From the NCBI GenBank assembly GCA_024640445.1, contig JAHEEZ010000010.1:1-26961 (forward strand): a stretch of DNA of 26,961 bases. The letters are read 5' to 3'. The stretch comes from Acidobacteriota bacterium. GTDB taxonomy: Bacteria > Acidobacteriota > Blastocatellia > Pyrinomonadales > Pyrinomonadaceae. Shown here piece after piece: positions 15,055-23,816 of the stretch. A program made the position numbers and the translations under genes. The notes beneath the pieces are model-generated. The model worked only from the letters and a program-made list of their open reading frames with translations, was not told the DNA's origin and ran no database searches. Within the stretch, counting starts at the first letter, position 1; every line of letters begins with the position of its first letter.

Positions 15055-16041
15055 ATGACCCACTTGCTGGAAGTACAAAATTTGCGAACACAGTTTCCGA
15101 CAAGTTCGGGGCTTGTGAAGGCGGTCGATGACGTGTCGTTCACAGTAGACCGCGGTGAAATGGTGGGTCTGGTCGGCGAGTCCGGTTGCGGGAAGTCGAT
15201 AACGGCTCTGTCTATTATGCGACTGATCTCGCCGCCCGGACGCATTTCCGGCGGAAGGATCACATTTCGCGGTGAAGACCTTACGGCCGCTTCGCAGGAT
15301 CGGCTTAGGCAAATACGCGGGAACGATATCGCGATGATCTTCCAGGATCCCATGACCTCGCTAAATCCCGTGTTCACGGTGGGAGAGCAGATATCGGAGG
15401 CGCTGCGGCTTCACAGGAAGCTGGGAAAGGCAGAAGCCAGGGAAGCGGCGATCGAAGCGATGAAAGAGGTCTCAATACCTTCTCCGGAGAGGCGCGCAAG
15501 TGATTATCCCCACCAGCTCTCCGGCGGGATGCGCCAGAGGATCATGATCGCGATGGCGCTGGCGTGCGATCCCGATCTTCTGATCGCGGACGAACCGACG
15601 ACAGCACTTGATGTCACGATCCAGGCGCAGATACTCGAACTGTTGAACGACCTTCGTGCGTCCAGGGAGCTTGCGGTTCTACTGATCACGCATGACCTGG
15701 GAGTCGTCGCGGAGACGGTTGACCGCGTATGCGTCATGTACACCGGGCGAATTGTTGAAGAGTCGCGGGTGGGAACTTTATTCGAAGATCCGAAACATCC
15801 GTACACGCGGGGTCTGCTGAAGAGCGTTCCCAAGCTGAACGAATCCATCCAGGAAAAGAAGTCGCGGCTTTCGACCATAGAAGGTGTCGTACCGAGCCCT
15901 ACAGAACTGCCCGATGGCTGCCATTTCGCGCCGCGCTGTTCACTCAAAGAAGTCCGGTGCGAACAGGGCGATATTCCACTTTATGATTTGGAGGGCGGAA
16001 CAAGGGTCCGCTGCGTGCTTTATGGAGACCGTCGAGACTAA
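15055..16041 (+). CDS. dppD: Dipeptide/oligopeptide ABC transporter ATP-binding protein (DppD/OppD type)
   Basis: 328-residue cytosolic ATPase of a peptide importer. Walker A GESGCGKS, Q-loop IFQDPMTSLNP (typical of the Opp/Dpp/nickel family), signature LSGGMRQR, Walker B LLIADEPTTALD, and H-loop ITHDLGVV. The C-terminal oligopeptide/dipeptide extension carries a cysteine cluster in DGCHFAPRCSLKEVRC, seen in DppD/OppD subunits and in some cases linked to iron-sulfur binding. ATG 15055 is chosen because it gives the usual short N-terminus before LLEVQNLRTQF. No permease or binding protein genes flank it, so these ATPases must serve permeases encoded elsewhere. Its end overlaps the following acetyltransferase gene by 20 nt. 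Confidence 0.93.
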   Translation: MTHLLEVQNLRTQFPTSSGLVKAVDDVSFTVDRGEMVGLVGESGCGKSITALSIMRLISPPGRISGGRITFRGEDLTAASQDRLRQIRGNDIAMIFQDPMTSLNPVFTVGEQISEALRLHRKLGKAEAREAAIEAMKEVSIPSPERRASDYPHQLSGGMRQRIMIAMALACDPDLLIADEPTTALDVTIQAQILELLNDLRASRELAVLLITHDLGVVAETVDRVCVMYTGRIVEESRVGTLFEDPKHPYTRGLLKSVPKLNESIQEKKSRLSTIEGVVPSPTELPDGCHFAPRCSLKEVRCEQGDIPLYDLEGGTRVRCVLYGDRRD

Positions 16042-16585
16042 GAAAAGAATACCGATAGAAGGGAAAAGTGTGATCCTGCGTTATCCGCATCCTGAGGACG
16101 CAGTGGAGTTCACAGGGTCCGCACGCCGAAGCCGGGCACTGCACGCGGGGTTTGTAAACCCGCCGTCAGACGGTGCCGCGTTCATTGGCTATGTGCTCAA
16201 GAACGACGAGGAAGAGAACGAGTGTTTCTTGATCATTGAAAAGGACACCGGGGCGATCGCCGGCGCGATCAACGCGAGTCAGATCTTTATGGGACCTTTT
16301 TGCAGTGCGTATCTGGGATATTACCTGTTCGAGGGTTTTACCGGAAAAGGATTGATGGCGGACGCGATGAATACGCTCTTGGATTTCCTGTTCGGCGAAT
16401 TCGGGCTTCATCGGGCGGAAGCGAACATACAACCGAACAATGAGGCGTCGATCCGTCTCGTAGAAATGTGCGGTTTTACAAAGGAAGGGTATTCGAGGAA
16501 GTATCTGAAGATCGCCGGCGAATGGCGTGACCATGAGCGCTGGGCGATACTGCGGGAGGATTTTGAACAAGTTGACCGACTTTAA
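16022..16585 (+). CDS. RimJ/RimL-like GNAT acetyltransferase
   Basis: 187-residue GNAT enzyme of the ribosomal-protein-alanine/amino-acid acetyltransferase type. Typical blocks are VILRYPHPEDA at the start, an acetyl-CoA loop in GYYLFEGFTGKGLMADAM, LHRAEANIQPNNEASIRLVEMCGF and a closing HERWAILRED. The HRAEANI..PNN..SIRLVEKxGF signature is strongly conserved in RimJ/RimL. Substrate unknown: a protein N-terminus, or a peptide or amine. It overlaps dppD by 20 nt and also overlaps dppF, so the three are translationally linked. That raises the possibility that it acts on imported peptides or their products. Confidence 0.88.
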   Translation: METVETKKRIPIEGKSVILRYPHPEDAVEFTGSARRSRALHAGFVNPPSDGAAFIGYVLKNDEEENECFLIIEKDTGAIAGAINASQIFMGPFCSAYLGYYLFEGFTGKGLMADAMNTLLDFLFGEFGLHRAEANIQPNNEASIRLVEMCGFTKEGYSRKYLKIAGEWRDHERWAILREDFEQVDRL

Positions 16586-17579
16586 GGACGAGGGCAGAAA
16601 AGTCAGGCCGCTCTTGAGTGTTCGCGACCTTGTCAAGCACTTCCCGGTCGAGAACAGCGACGACGTCGTAAAGGCCGTCGATGGCATTTCGTTTGATATT
16701 TTCGAAGGCGAGACGCTCGGACTTGTCGGTGAATCCGGCTGCGGAAAATCGACTGTCGGACGCTGCGTGCTGCGACTGATCGAACCAACCTCCGGAACCA
16801 TCGAGTTCGAAGGCAGCATGATAAACGGTCTTGCCTCAAGAGAGATGCAGAAACTGCGCAGGGAAATGCAGATCATCTTCCAGGACCCTTACGCTTCTCT
16901 GAATCCGCGGCTCAGCATTTTCTCGATCGTCGCCGAACCTCTCAAGATCCATCGCATCGGCTCAAAGTCAGACTGGAAAGACCGCGTGGCTGAACTGCTC
17001 TCGAAGGTCGGGCTCGATCCGCGGTATATGTCGAGGTATCCGCACGAGTTTTCCGGCGGACAGCGGCAGAGGATCGGGATCGCACGAGCGCTTGCACTCA
17101 ATCCTAAGCTGATCATCGCCGATGAGCCGGTCTCCGCGCTGGATGTTTCGGTCCAGGCACAGGTCGTGAACCTGATGCAGGATCTCCAGGAGGAACTCGG
17201 ACTCGCATATCTTTTTATTTCTCATGGGTTAGCGATCGTTGAGCATATATCCGTGAGGGTGGCCGTAATGTACCTGGGGAAAGTGGTCGAAGTTGCCGAT
17301 TCGGTCGAACTGTACCAAGACCAGAGGCACCCTTACACCAAAGCACTACTTTCCGCGATACCTATTCCGGATCCGAATGTGAGGCGCGAACGGATCGTGC
17401 TCTCCGGGGACGTTCCGACACCGATCAACCCTCCTTCCGGATGCCGTTTTCGAACCCGGTGCCCGATAGCGGAGGCGAGATGCGCGGAGATCGAACCGGA
17501 ACTAAGAGAAACTGCCCCGGGCCGATTTTCGGCTTGTTTGCTGGATGACGGCTATGAGGACGCGCTCCCGTTCGCCTAG
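16572..17579 (+). CDS. dppF: Dipeptide/oligopeptide ABC transporter ATP-binding protein (DppF/OppF type)
   Basis: Second ATPase of the peptide importer, about 335 residues. Walker A GESGCGKST, Q-loop IFQDPYASLNPR, signature FSGGQRQR, Walker B LIIADEPVSALD, switch histidine H218, and the C-terminal extension with Cys residues GCRFRTRCPIAEARC. The residue after the switch histidine is G219 (FISHGLAIV), where this family nearly always has Asp (SHDL). The start is uncertain: TTG 16572 is 11 nt after GGGAGGA (16554-16560), TTG 16563 is too close to it, and ATG 16533 lacks a ribosome site and lies deeper inside the acetyltransferase. The next gene starts about 100 nt downstream without an obvious terminator between. 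Confidence 0.9.
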   Translation: MTDFKDEGRKVRPLLSVRDLVKHFPVENSDDVVKAVDGISFDIFEGETLGLVGESGCGKSTVGRCVLRLIEPTSGTIEFEGSMINGLASREMQKLRREMQIIFQDPYASLNPRLSIFSIVAEPLKIHRIGSKSDWKDRVAELLSKVGLDPRYMSRYPHEFSGGQRQRIGIARALALNPKLIIADEPVSALDVSVQAQVVNLMQDLQEELGLAYLFISHGLAIVEHISVRVAVMYLGKVVEVADSVELYQDQRHPYTKALLSAIPIPDPNVRRERIVLSGDVPTPINPPSGCRFRTRCPIAEARCAEIEPELRETAPGRFSACLLDDGYEDALPFA

Positions 17580-17681
17580 CTTTTGAAACGAAAGGGGATT
17601 CGCTACCGTAAGAGGCTGAAAAGGCCAACTAATCTCACTTAGACAGGGTCCTTTAAGCAATGGGCTCAGGAGGAACAGTTT

Positions 17682-18497
17682 ATGAGCGAAGAGAACGTAT
17701 CGGGCGAAGAGCAATGGGAAGCCCCGCCGCCGCCTGAAAAGATCGCGGCCGAACCTGAAGAAGCTTCGGAGATGTCAGAACTGGGAACGGTCGGTAACAT
17801 CTTCATCGAACCGGGCAGGACATTTGAGGACTTGAGACGCAAACCTCGGTTCATGATCGCATTTTTGATAATTGCGGTCTTGGCAACTGGTTACGCAATC
17901 GGACTTCAGCGCAAGGTCGGGGACGAGAATCTGAAACGTGCGATGATCCAGCAGTCAGAAAGAAGCGGTCAGTTTGCGACGCTCAGCGAGAAACAGAAGC
18001 AGGACGCTGCGGATATGGGGGTCCGGTTTCAGAAGATCGGCGTGTATTTCACGCCCGTGTTTCTTGCGATCGCGTTCCTCATTGGCGGACTCATCTATTG
18101 GGGAGGTATCAAGGCATTCGGAGGTTCCGCGCGGTTTACGCACGGTCTTGCGGCATTTGTTTACTCATCATTGCCGCCTGTCGTTGTCAGCCAGGTCGCC
18201 AACGGGATAATGCTTCTTTTGAAACCAGCCGATGAGATCAATTTCCTTACCTCTCAGAGAGGGATGATCCGCGCGAATCCGACGCTGGTCTTTGATAAAC
18301 CCGACATGCCGGTGCTGATGACCCTTCTTTCGACGTTCGATGTGTTCGTGATCTGGGGTATCGTGCTAGCGGCGATCGGTCTGCACAAGCTCGGGAAGAT
18401 CCCAAAGGGCTCTGCGTGGACGATCGTGATCATCCTTGCACTGATCAGCCTTACCGCAAGGGTCCTGATCTCGTTCTTCCAGGGAGTTCCGGTCTAA
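17682..18497 (+). CDS. YIP1-family membrane protein
   Basis: 271 residues. A proline- and glutamate-rich cytosolic N-terminus (about 1-38) is followed by GNIFIEPGRTFEDLRRKPRF, the typical entry of bacterial Yip1-domain proteins. Five hydrophobic spans follow at about 58-74, 122-142, 150-180, 210-232 and 244-263. The middle span carries GGIKAFGGSARFTHGLAAFVYSSLPPVV, a characteristic block. Bacterial family members have no firmly established function; they are thought to act in membrane organisation or as transporter-associated factors. The ATG has a textbook AGGAGG 8 nt upstream. It may be read from the dppF transcript or from its own promoter, and it ends at a convergent terminator. Confidence 0.85.
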   Translation: MSEENVSGEEQWEAPPPPEKIAAEPEEASEMSELGTVGNIFIEPGRTFEDLRRKPRFMIAFLIIAVLATGYAIGLQRKVGDENLKRAMIQQSERSGQFATLSEKQKQDAADMGVRFQKIGVYFTPVFLAIAFLIGGLIYWGGIKAFGGSARFTHGLAAFVYSSLPPVVVSQVANGIMLLLKPADEINFLTSQRGMIRANPTLVFDKPDMPVLMTLLSTFDVFVIWGIVLAAIGLHKLGKIPKGSAWTIVIILALISLTARVLISFFQGVPV

Positions 18498-18520
18498 GGT
18501 CAAATAGACGTCAGGACGCA

Positions 18521-18550
18521 AAGAAGGCTGCCGGAAACGGCAGCCTTCTT
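18521..18550. terminator. Convergent terminator with GAAA tetraloop
   Basis: A perfect 13-bp stem (18521-18533 with 18538-18550) closed by a GNRA-type GAAA loop. It lies between the YIP1-family gene and the last permease gene. T-tracts are interrupted (CTTCTTCAATT), so termination may be moderate. Confidence 0.78.
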
Positions 18551-18570
18551 CAATTCTCACTGAAACATGC

Positions 18571-19836
18571 TCATTCGTATCGCAGCGATTCGATCGGGTC
18601 GAGCCTTGCCGCCTTCCATGCGGGCCACAGACCGAAGACCACGCCGATAAGCACACTCGCGAAGAATCCGAGCGGAGGCGCCCACCAAGGCACGTACGAC
18701 GGAAATACCATCGCCACAATCAGTGTCAAAAGCCAGCCGATAAGCAGTCCCATAAGTCCGCCGAACCCGGTAAGGGTCGCGGCTTCCGTCAGGAACTGGA
18801 GCAAAATGTCGGACCTCTTGGCTCCGATCGCCTTTCTGATCCCTATTTCACGCGTCCTCTCGGTGACGGAAACAAGCATGATGTTCATCACCCCGATACC
18901 GCCGATCATGAGGCCTACGGATGAGATCACGAACATCGCGATCGCCACGCCGCGCGTGATGTCGTCGAATTGCTCAATAATGCTCGCCGCAGTGGCGATC
19001 GAGAAGTTGTTCGGTTCACCGTAGGGAACCTGCCGGCGAACCCTCAGAAGATCCTGGATCTGATCCTTTCCCTCATCGAGCTTTCCGGGTTTCGCGACGG
19101 CCAAGATCTGAAGATCGTCTGAGTTCGGCTTGATACGAAGGCCGGAACCCATAGGCATGTAAATAATGTTGCTTTGGTCGTTGTTTCCGCCGCCGCCGCC
19201 GAAAAACTGTTCGCGCTTTTGAAATACTCCTATGATCGTGAACTCGCGCCCTCCGATCTCAAGTTTCTCGCCCAAGGGCGACTCGTTCGGGAAGTAATCC
19301 TCGGCTACCGTGGCGCCGATCAAAGCGACGTCTTTCTTGAAATCACTTTCGGTTTGCGTAAACCACCGGCCGGAAACAAGTATCTCTGTCTTCGCCTTTT
19401 CAAAGTCAGGTGTGGTGCCCTGAAGATTGATCGCCGAAGAGGTCTTTCCATTCTTGCCTGTGATCAATATCTTACTGCCCCAACGATTACTTGAGACATC
19501 CAGGATCGGAACGCTCGTTTCGATCGTGGGGAGTTTCTTGATCGCTTCCGCGTCTTCAACGGTGAGGGGTTTTCGCATCCTCTCCTCGCGACTGCGTCTT
19601 CCAAACTGTATTCCGATCTCGTATTTATGCAGGAAAATAGAGTTCGTACCGAAAGACTCGATCTGTTTCTGGACGCCCACATTGATTCCGCTGATGATCG
19701 ATGAGATAAGCATCACGGTAATAACGCCGATGACCACGCCTACTATCGTCAACACCGACCGGAGTTTGTTGGCGAGAAGTGTGGCGTAAGCCATCTTGAC
19801 GTTCTCGAAAAATGTCGATCCTACAACTGCTTTCAT
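18571..19836 (-). CDS. MacB/FtsX-type ABC transporter permease (fourth and last of the array)
   Basis: 421 residues. An N-terminal membrane span (about 23-45) follows NKLRSVLTIVGVVIGV. The periplasmic MacB core domain (about 50-270) is followed by an FtsX domain with three spans, GGIGVMNIMLVSVTERTREIGIRKAIGA, and a closing WPAWKAARLDPIESLRYE. A loop at about 216 contains FFGGGGGNNDQ where the paralogues read FGQSRDN or FGQPQDN. These permeases transmit ATP-driven conformational change to the periplasm (mechanotransmission) rather than acting as ordinary channels. The ATG has AAGGAG closely upstream and lies 9 nt after the preceding permease gene, so they are co-transcribed. Confidence 0.92.
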   Translation of the reverse strand: MKAVVGSTFFENVKMAYATLLANKLRSVLTIVGVVIGVITVMLISSIISGINVGVQKQIESFGTNSIFLHKYEIGIQFGRRSREERMRKPLTVEDAEAIKKLPTIETSVPILDVSSNRWGSKILITGKNGKTSSAINLQGTTPDFEKAKTEILVSGRWFTQTESDFKKDVALIGATVAEDYFPNESPLGEKLEIGGREFTIIGVFQKREQFFGGGGGNNDQSNIIYMPMGSGLRIKPNSDDLQILAVAKPGKLDEGKDQIQDLLRVRRQVPYGEPNNFSIATAASIIEQFDDITRGVAIAMFVISSVGLMIGGIGVMNIMLVSVTERTREIGIRKAIGAKRSDILLQFLTEAATLTGFGGLMGLLIGWLLTLIVAMVFPSYVPWWAPPLGFFASVLIGVVFGLWPAWKAARLDPIESLRYE

Positions 19837-19845
19837 CTGGTCTCC

Positions 19846-21081
19846 TTAATCCGCTCGCAACGCCTCGATCGGATCGAGTCTGGCTGCCTTCCAGGCAGGG
19901 AAGAGCCCCGCGAGAATTCCTACTCCGGCGGAAACGCCGATCGCAATGGCTGCCGCCCACCACGGGATAACCGTTTGAATGACGTAGGCAGACACTACCA
20001 TTCCGAGAATTTCAGCTATTATCAGTCCGATAATGCCGCCGATCGCCGAAAGCGTGGCTGATTCGTAAAGAAACTGTTTGAGAATGTCCGCCTGCCTCGC
20101 ACCGAGAGACTTTCTGATGCCAATCTCCTTTGTCCGCTCGGTGACGGCGACCAGCATAATGTTCATAATGACGATCGCTCCGACAACGAGCGCTATCGCG
20201 GGCACGATAAGGATAACGACGAACACCGTTCCAAGGACGCTGTCGCGAAGACCCGCGATCGCATCAGGCGTCAGAATGCCGAAGTTGTCTTTTTCGCCGA
20301 ACGGAATCTTTCGCTTGATCCGCAGAAGCGTTCGCGCCTGTTCGACGGCGTCGTCGAACTTCTCGTCCGATATCGACTTTCCCTCGAAATAGAGGCCTCT
20401 GCGTCCGGTCAGTGCGCCGAACTGCGAGGCGAAGGTCTTTAAGGGGACGATGATGAAGTTGTCCTGCGGCTGGCCGAAGATCGTCCCCTTGGCAACCGCG
20501 ACCCCGACGACCCGGTACGGAATTCCCCGTATGAAAATCTCCCCTCCGACAGCGGTTGTGCGCGGGAACAGTTCGTCGGCGATTCCTTTTCCGATGTACG
20601 CGACCCTGCGGGAATTGTCGTTCTCCGGGTCTGTGAAGAACCGACCCTCGGCGACGTCTACATTATCGATCTGTCCCACGATCGGCTCGTGACCCTGGAT
20701 TTCGATGTCAATGATCTTCCGTGAACCACGCTTGATCTCAGCGGATTCGCGTCTCGCCTTGCCGCCTATCAACGATATGAGGTCGGCTCTCTCCCTGATG
20801 AACTCCAATTCCTCCATCGTCAGATCCTTGTTGCGTCTCTGAGCTTCGGCGAGTGTGTCCGTGTCTTTGAAGTCGCTAAAACTGAAGCGCTGGACAGTGA
20901 ACGCGTTCGAGCCGACGCCCGCGATCTTTTCGTCTACGTAGTCGTTGAATCCCTGTAGGATCGAGAGCACGAGCATGAACGCCGCCACGGCGATGATCAT
21001 CCCGAGGAGCGTCAAAAACGACCGGAGCTTATGAACCCAGATCGCAGCGAGAGCAAGTCTAATGGTTTCTTTGAAATTCAT
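19846..21081 (-). CDS. MacB/FtsX-type ABC transporter permease (third of the array)
   Basis: 411 residues with the same plan: first span after HKLRSFLTLLGMIIAV, periplasmic core domain (about 45-260), and an FtsX domain with VIMNIMLVAVTERTKEIGIRKSLGA and a closing FPAWKAARLDPIEALRAD. It differs most visibly from its neighbours in the membrane block, which reads VVGAIVIMN instead of GGIGVMN, and in a very acidic/basic stretch after the first span. It is separated from the upstream permease gene by 86 nt, which holds a minus-strand TATACT that could be an internal -10, though no good -35 was seen. Confidence 0.92.
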   Translation of the reverse strand: MNFKETIRLALAAIWVHKLRSFLTLLGMIIAVAAFMLVLSILQGFNDYVDEKIAGVGSNAFTVQRFSFSDFKDTDTLAEAQRRNKDLTMEELEFIRERADLISLIGGKARRESAEIKRGSRKIIDIEIQGHEPIVGQIDNVDVAEGRFFTDPENDNSRRVAYIGKGIADELFPRTTAVGGEIFIRGIPYRVVGVAVAKGTIFGQPQDNFIIVPLKTFASQFGALTGRRGLYFEGKSISDEKFDDAVEQARTLLRIKRKIPFGEKDNFGILTPDAIAGLRDSVLGTVFVVILIVPAIALVVGAIVIMNIMLVAVTERTKEIGIRKSLGARQADILKQFLYESATLSAIGGIIGLIIAEILGMVVSAYVIQTVIPWWAAAIAIGVSAGVGILAGLFPAWKAARLDPIEALRAD

Positions 21082-21167
21082 TACGCTAAAAAAACAAAGT
21101 ATATCAAACAGGCGCTGTGGTAATGGACCGCTTTACAAATCTTTACATCGAACGATCGACTTGACCA

Positions 21168-22415
21168 TCATTCGAACCTGAGGGCTTCTATCGGGTCCAG
21201 GCTCGAGGCTTTCCAGGCCGGATAAAGCCCGAAAACTATCCCGATCCCCGCAGAAACGAAAAGTCCCATAAGGATCGCCCAAACGGGTATGTACGCCGGC
21301 AGCGGGGAATAGGCGTTGATGATCAGACTAAGACCCTCACCCAGCAAGAGACCCAAAAGGCCGCCGATCCCCGTCAAAACCATTGCCTCTATAAGGAACT
21401 GCGTGAGAATGCTGACACGCGTGGCGCCGACGGCTTTCCTGATGCCGATCTCCTTTGTCCGTTCAGTCACGGACACGAGCATGATGTTCATCACGCCGAT
21501 CCCGCCTATCATCAAAGCTACAGCGGAGATTGCGGTTAGGACCAGGTACGTCGCGCTTGTCAGCTGGTTGTAAATGTCCAGAAGCGCGTCCTGAGACGAA
21601 ACCCCGAAACTATCCGGTGCGCCCAGAGGCACCTGGCGCCGCCTTCGCAGTGTGTCGCGGATATCGGCTATCGCGTCCGGCACATCAGCACGGCTCACCG
21701 GTCTCACAATGATCGCAAAGACGATGTCCGGGAACCTCACTTCCGGATAGTACTTCTGAAACGTCGTGAGCGGCACGAAGATCGAATTGTCACGGGACTG
21801 GCCGAAGAACGTACCCAGATCTTCCATCACTCCAACGATTCGGTAAACATTGCCGCCGATCTTCACATCCTCGCCGATCGGGTCCTGGGTTTCGGCAAAG
21901 AGTGCTTTTACAACATCCCTGCCAAGCACTGCGACGTTCCGGCGTTCCTGAAGGTCGATATCCGTAACGAACCTGCCCTCATCGACGAACTGGGACACTG
22001 TGTAATTATAGTCGGGCGTGACACCGATGATGACGGGCGTCTCGGTCTGCTTTTCCCTGTATCTCACCGTCTCTGCAATCTTCCTTATGAATGGAGCGAC
22101 ACCGGCGACGAAATCCGATTCTTGTCCGATGGCTTCTGCATCTTCGATCGTAAGTTCCTTTCTCTGGAGTTCTTCCTGCGTCTTCTGAGGCGAGAAACTC
22201 GGACTGAACTTGTTGACAAATATCGTGTTCGAACCCAAAGATTCTATTTGCTCCGCAAAAGTCTTGTTCAGTCCCTGAATGATCGAAACCATTGAAAGGA
22301 CGGTAAGAACTCCCACCGTCACTCCGAGGATCGTGAGGGAGGACCGCAGCTTGTTTGCCCTGACGGTCGTCCACGCCATAGCCGCGGACTCTTTAATGTC
22401 GTCAAAGGTCATCAT
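21168..22415 (-). CDS. MacB/FtsX-type ABC transporter permease (second of the array)
   Basis: 415 residues. First span after NKLRSSLTILGVTVGV, periplasmic MacB core domain (about 50-265) with GTFFGQSRDNSIFVP, and an FtsX domain with GGIGVMNIMLVSVTERTKEIGIRKAVGA and a closing YPAWKASSLDPIEALRFE. The start overlaps the stop of the preceding permease gene by 4 nt (ATGA), so the two are translationally coupled and probably made in equal amounts. That suggests these two might form a heterodimer. Confidence 0.93.
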   Translation of the reverse strand: MMTFDDIKESAAMAWTTVRANKLRSSLTILGVTVGVLTVLSMVSIIQGLNKTFAEQIESLGSNTIFVNKFSPSFSPQKTQEELQRKELTIEDAEAIGQESDFVAGVAPFIRKIAETVRYREKQTETPVIIGVTPDYNYTVSQFVDEGRFVTDIDLQERRNVAVLGRDVVKALFAETQDPIGEDVKIGGNVYRIVGVMEDLGTFFGQSRDNSIFVPLTTFQKYYPEVRFPDIVFAIIVRPVSRADVPDAIADIRDTLRRRRQVPLGAPDSFGVSSQDALLDIYNQLTSATYLVLTAISAVALMIGGIGVMNIMLVSVTERTKEIGIRKAVGATRVSILTQFLIEAMVLTGIGGLLGLLLGEGLSLIINAYSPLPAYIPVWAILMGLFVSAGIGIVFGLYPAWKASSLDPIEALRFE

Positions 22416-23665
22416 TCATTCCTCATTGCATCGATCGGAGAAAGCTTCGAAGCCCGCCACGCCGGATACGAACCGCTGATCATTCCGACAACGAAAGATA
22501 CCGTGACCCCGAGCACCGCGGAACTGGCGTTGATCAAAAGAGGGAAGCCGAGGACCACGGAAAGCAAATACGCGAGACCGTAGCCTGTAAAAACGCCGAT
22601 CGCACCGCCGACCATTGTGACAGTGACGGATTCGATAAGGAACTGAAGGAGGATGTCCGATTGCCTTGCGCCGACCGCTTTTCTTAAACCGATCTCCTTC
22701 GTGCGTTCGGTAACGGAGACCAGCATGATGTTCATCACGACAATGCCCCCGACCACAAGCGAAATGACGGCGACACCGAAAGTCGCGAAGTAAATCCCCG
22801 AAGTGGCGTTTTTGTAAATACTGATGAAGGCGTCCTGCGACTCGACTGAAAATCCATCGTCGGTGTCCGAGAAAGTCTTCTTTCTGCGGTTACGCATTAT
22901 CATCCGCGCTTCATCTTTAGCAGTATCAAAATCACTCGAGTCGCGAACCTGAATGTGAACGGTGATCGAATCGCGCGCGCCGAACATCCGCTGGCCTGCC
23001 TCGAACGGCACATATACGAAATTGTCCCTGGAAAAACCCAACACCTTTCCGAAGGGATCGGCGACCGCCAGGATCGTATAGGGCACACCATCGACCCGTA
23101 TTACTTCACCTATGGCACTCGTAGCTGCCCTGCCGTCGAAAAGGTTGTCGATAATGTCCGTACCGATCACGCAGACATTTCTTCCGGACTGTCCTTCCTG
23201 TTCGGTCCATATCCTACCCGCCTGGATCGTGACATTCTCTATGTCGAACATCTCAAGCGAAAGGCCTCGAACGGAGACATTCTCTGCCCTCTTTTCCCCA
23301 TATTTTACGAGGCTCGTCCCGTTGATGGCCGTACCGACCCGCCAGCAGCTGGAGCAGAGGCGCTTGATCGCATCGGCGTCCTGGTCTGTGACGTCCTTTC
23401 GCTTGTTAAACTTGATGAAGTCTTCGCGGGAGGTGATGACAAGCGGCCTCTTTGCCACGCTGAAGACCGTCGATCCCTGAGCCGAAAAGGCGTCAGCAAC
23501 GGTCGAATCGAGACCGTTGATTATCGTCACTACCGCTATGACCGCGGTGACCCCGACTATTATTCCGAGAAGAGTCAGGATCGTTCTCAGCTTGTTGCTT
23601 CGCAGGCTGCCGAGTGCAAGCCGGAACGATTCATGTAGGATCGAGAATGTGGGGACCGTAGCCAT
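22412..23665 (-). CDS. MacB/FtsX-type ABC transporter permease (first of the array)
   Basis: 417 residues. First span after NKLRTILTLLGIIVGV, periplasmic core domain (about 50-270), and an FtsX domain with VVMNIMLVSVTERTKEIGLRKAVGA and a closing YPAWRASKLSPIDAMRNE. In the periplasmic domain it alone has a CxxC pair (RLCSSCWRVG), plus a third cysteine in NVCVIG. No Shine-Dalgarno is seen before the ATG, but a minus-strand TATTAT ends 9 nt upstream, so this gene may start a second, leaderless transcript within the cluster. It lies 165 nt after the ATPase gene. Confidence 0.92.
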   Translation of the reverse strand: MATVPTFSILHESFRLALGSLRSNKLRTILTLLGIIVGVTAVIAVVTIINGLDSTVADAFSAQGSTVFSVAKRPLVITSREDFIKFNKRKDVTDQDADAIKRLCSSCWRVGTAINGTSLVKYGEKRAENVSVRGLSLEMFDIENVTIQAGRIWTEQEGQSGRNVCVIGTDIIDNLFDGRAATSAIGEVIRVDGVPYTILAVADPFGKVLGFSRDNFVYVPFEAGQRMFGARDSITVHIQVRDSSDFDTAKDEARMIMRNRRKKTFSDTDDGFSVESQDAFISIYKNATSGIYFATFGVAVISLVVGGIVVMNIMLVSVTERTKEIGLRKAVGARQSDILLQFLIESVTVTMVGGAIGVFTGYGLAYLLSVVLGFPLLINASSAVLGVTVSFVVGMISGSYPAWRASKLSPIDAMRNE

Positions 23666-23674
23666 TATTTCAAG

Positions 23675-23680
23675 ATAATA
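23675..23680 (-). promoter_or_regulatory. Possible internal -10 for the permease genes
   Basis: Minus-strand TATTAT, 9 nt before the ATG at 23665, with no ribosome site in between. The spacing matches the other leaderless-looking starts in this window. No convincing -35 is present. Confidence 0.35.
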
Positions 23681-23685
23681 CGGCA

Positions 23686-23816
23686 GTTAGGCGGTGTTGG
23701 TTATGTTTTCTGAAGGCAAAGACCTGGACTGGGACAGATAGCCGCAAAAGAAGACGCTCCCTGTCATTTACATGCAAATGACAGGGAGCGTTGCGCTCGA
23801 AATTTGTTAGGCGGTG
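23686..23816. repeat. 11-bp direct repeat bracketing a hairpin
   Basis: GTTAGGCGGTG occurs at 23686-23696 and again at 23806-23816, exactly 120 bp apart. The 109 bp between the copies hold the perfect hairpin at 23755-23790. It could be a small inserted element with its duplication, or two copies of a binding site. Confidence 0.6.
23755..23790 (-). terminator. Perfect 15-bp hairpin between the ATPase and permease genes
   Basis: 15-bp stem (23755-23769 with 23776-23790) and a 6-nt loop. On the minus (coding) strand it is followed by TCTTCTTTT, a broken T-tract, so it may be a partial terminator or attenuator. It may equally be a stability or processing element setting ATPase and permease levels. 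Confidence 0.55.

Noticed and set aside
14876..15103. 76-codon N-terminal extension of the active S41 peptidase
   Set aside because: It would bury a clear signal peptide. GTG 14875 has AGGAG upstream, and an extended -10 lies inside the extension.
23686..23816. Mobile element with target-site duplication
   Set aside because: Direct repeats and a hairpin are present, but there is no transposase, no terminal inverted repeats at the repeat borders and no second copy, so it is reported only as repeats.
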